This document shows positions 62,701 through 64,000 of a stretch of DNA of 64,000 bases, in pieces. The stretch is from Gyromitra esculenta (taxonomy: Eukaryota > Ascomycota > Pezizomycetes > Pezizales > Discinaceae): positions 1,178,001 to 1,242,000 of the forward strand of contig JBCAML010000016.1 in assembly GCA_038503075.1 (NCBI GenBank), in the 5' to 3' direction. Each line of letters starts with the position of its first letter. Position 1 is the first letter of the stretch. A model generated the notes under the pieces. That model was not told the origin of the DNA. It did no database searches and saw nothing but the letters and a program-made list of their open reading frames with translations. Position numbers and translations under genes: made by a program.

Positions 62701-63169
62701 TAATGCGGAAAACTTGGCATCATCATGGGTTGGGGGTGCGGTCATGCCCGTATACCTAGCCGCTTGTACTAAATCAAGAGGTATTATGGGAGGTATTATG
62801 ACTAGCTTGTGCTACAGGCCTAGGAGGCGCCCTAGGCATCGTGACTCTGATAGCTACTGACTTTATGACTCTGGACCAACTTTATGGTTCTAGGCCATAG
62901 ACCTATGCATAACAGGCGTTTCGAGGTAGAACTCTCGTGTTGCACGATTGTATCTATGGCGTTATGGGGGTTTGTTTCCTGGAATAGTAAAGTTATCAAG
63001 TCGCGTGGGGAGAGTATCAGAATTCTACTTTTACTTAGTCTTTCACCAGTATATAAAGTCCCTAATTTCAGTGGACCTTTCACTACAGCTCATCAGATCA
63101 ATCTTTCATTCAGGGTCATCTGTTAGTTTTGGCATCATCTTTCACCCCAAAACCTAGTCTTTAACAACG
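59703..63169. other. Gene-free AT-rich region
   Basis: No supportable gene or RNA. The 3' end is the promoter of the multicopper oxidase: TATAAAG at 63053-63059 lies about 115 bp before the ATG and may be its TATA box. Confidence 0.55.
63053..63059 (+). promoter_or_regulatory. Possible TATA box of the multicopper oxidase gene
   Basis: AGTATATAAAGTCC occurs about 115 bp upstream of the ATG at 63170, a typical distance for regulated fungal genes. Confidence 0.45.
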
Positions 63170-64000
63170 ATGAGGAATATCGCCCTTATTCTGTCTTCTT
63201 TGGGAGTTGCCTCCACTGTCTTTGGACACCCAGTCGCTGAGATATCTAAACGCAATGTCGACGACGATTGGATTAGTCCCGCTTACAGCCCGATATTTCG
63301 TAAGAATCACCATAAATCACTCGAGCACATACCATTTAACCTATGGCTAACAGCCCGATGTAGAGAAGCCTCTGGTCATCCCAAGCCAACTGTCGCCTTT
63401 GACTACCTACACAAATACAACTACTGGAGAGATCTTCGATTTCTACCAGATCACCATTGATAACTTTAGCCAGCAGGTTTATTCCAATCTCCAGGTGACA
63501 GACTTGCAAGGGTACAATGGTCAAGTGCCTGGTCCCCTTATTAAGACAACCGTCGGAAGACGCTCAGTTGTTCGCTTTATCAACAATGTTGCGAATCCGG
63601 CTAGTATCCATCTTCATGGATCACCCAGCAGACCAGTATTTGACGGTATGGTTGCTACCCTTCGATGCTAAGGGGTGTTGCTAATGGGGACTTGTAGGTT
63701 GGGCTGAGGATACTATTGCGACTGAACAGTATAAAGACTATGTTTATCCTAACCACTCACCCCGAACTTTGTGGTATCACGATCACGCAGTTCGTAGGTC
63801 TCTACCGCACCTTAAACAAGCCTTATACACGTTTACTAACTCTAAATTCTCATGTGCGCAGACATCACTGCCGAGAACGTGTTCCATGGCCAAGCAGGTA
63901 CGGCTACCTAATGATCCGAGATTACACGTAGTAAATCTTTAGGGTTTAGCTAACAAAATCTTCCAGGATTCTACATCGTTTCGGATCCTCTTCAGGAAGC
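63170..64000 (+). CDS. Multicopper oxidase (bilirubin oxidase/laccase-like), 5' partial gene
   Basis: The CDS is join(63170..63299, 63364..63645, 63698..63793, 63862..63897, 63967..>64000) and runs off the window. MRNIALILSSLGVASTVFGHP is a secretory signal, followed by a Kex2-like KR site (EISKRN). Domain 1 of the cupredoxin fold is clear: DWISPAYSPIFQKP, YQITIDNFSQQVYSNLQ, PGPLIKTTVGRRSVVRFINN, ASIHLHGSPSRPVFDGWAED (first Cu-ligand His pair HLH), YPNHSPRTLWYHDHAVHITAEN (H-x-H Cu ligands) and GQAGFYIVSDP. The HGSPSRPxxDGWAED signature points to the bilirubin oxidase/CotA branch rather than classic laccases. It should oxidise phenolics or bilirubin-like substrates with O2. Four short introns (52-69 nt) split this part. 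Confidence 0.93.

Noticed and set aside
1..64000. CRISPR array, phage, bacterial operon or secondary-metabolite cluster
   Set aside because: No regularly spaced direct repeats with unique spacers, no bacterial gene organisation, and no PKS/NRPS or other core biosynthetic gene were seen.

Overview
The window is nuclear DNA of a filamentous ascomycete (Pezizomycotina). The evidence is a set of protein-coding genes broken by many short GT-AG introns (about 50-150 nt, often with CTAAC-like branch sites), fungal-type gene families (Snt2, Mil1/DUF726, WrbA-like quinone reductase, F-box/LRR-like, fungal HSPA12-like Hsp70, bilirubin-oxidase-type multicopper oxidase) and long gene-poor tracts. A Pezizomycete (truffle or morel relative) is a guess from the gene-poor layout and MITE remnants; it is not proven by the sequence.

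Layout. 1-912: a decayed NACHT-type NTPase piece. 1264-1492: two back-to-back foldback elements. 2358-7724 (-): one large six-exon gene for the chromatin regulator Snt2 (BAH, PHD, SANT, GATA, PHD and extended PHD). 9502-10644 (+): ribosomal stalk protein P0. 10.6-15.8 kb: no gene, one MITE. 15772-16520 (+): WrbA-like flavodoxin quinone reductase. 18012-18278 (+): small Cys-rich protein. 19.3-20.35 kb: a MITE and a broken protein kinase. 22143-25295 (-): long disordered Ser/Arg-rich protein. 25.3-32.9 kb: gene-free, rich in simple repeats. 32958-36359 (+): Mil1/TMCO4-type DUF726 protein. 37019-37101 (-): tRNA-like sequence. 38550-40497 (+): F-box protein. 43436-45168 (+): Ydj1-type DnaJ. 47087-49411 (-): HSPA12-like Hsp70. 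50170-50357: MITE. 50604-51802 (+): single-pass membrane protein. 52167-53228 (-): helical protein resembling N-terminal modules of fungal NOD-like receptors. 53.2-58.2 kb: nothing recognisable. 58210-59082 (-): METTL21-type methyltransferase. 59521-59702: second copy of the 50-kb MITE. 63170-64000 (+): 5' part of a secreted multicopper oxidase.

Functionally, most genes are ordinary housekeeping or regulatory genes (chromatin, translation, chaperones, trafficking, redox). The DnaJ gene and the Hsp70-like gene are convergent neighbours, followed by a membrane protein and an NLR-module-like protein; a functional link is only a hypothesis. The accessory signal lies between the genes: at least two TIR-bearing MITE families, a dispersed 20-bp motif around TCACTCGAT, and a strong excess of the palindrome TACATGTA. 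I found no CRISPR, phage, rDNA or clear new multi-gene system. Exon coordinates were derived by eye from splice signals and reading-frame continuity.
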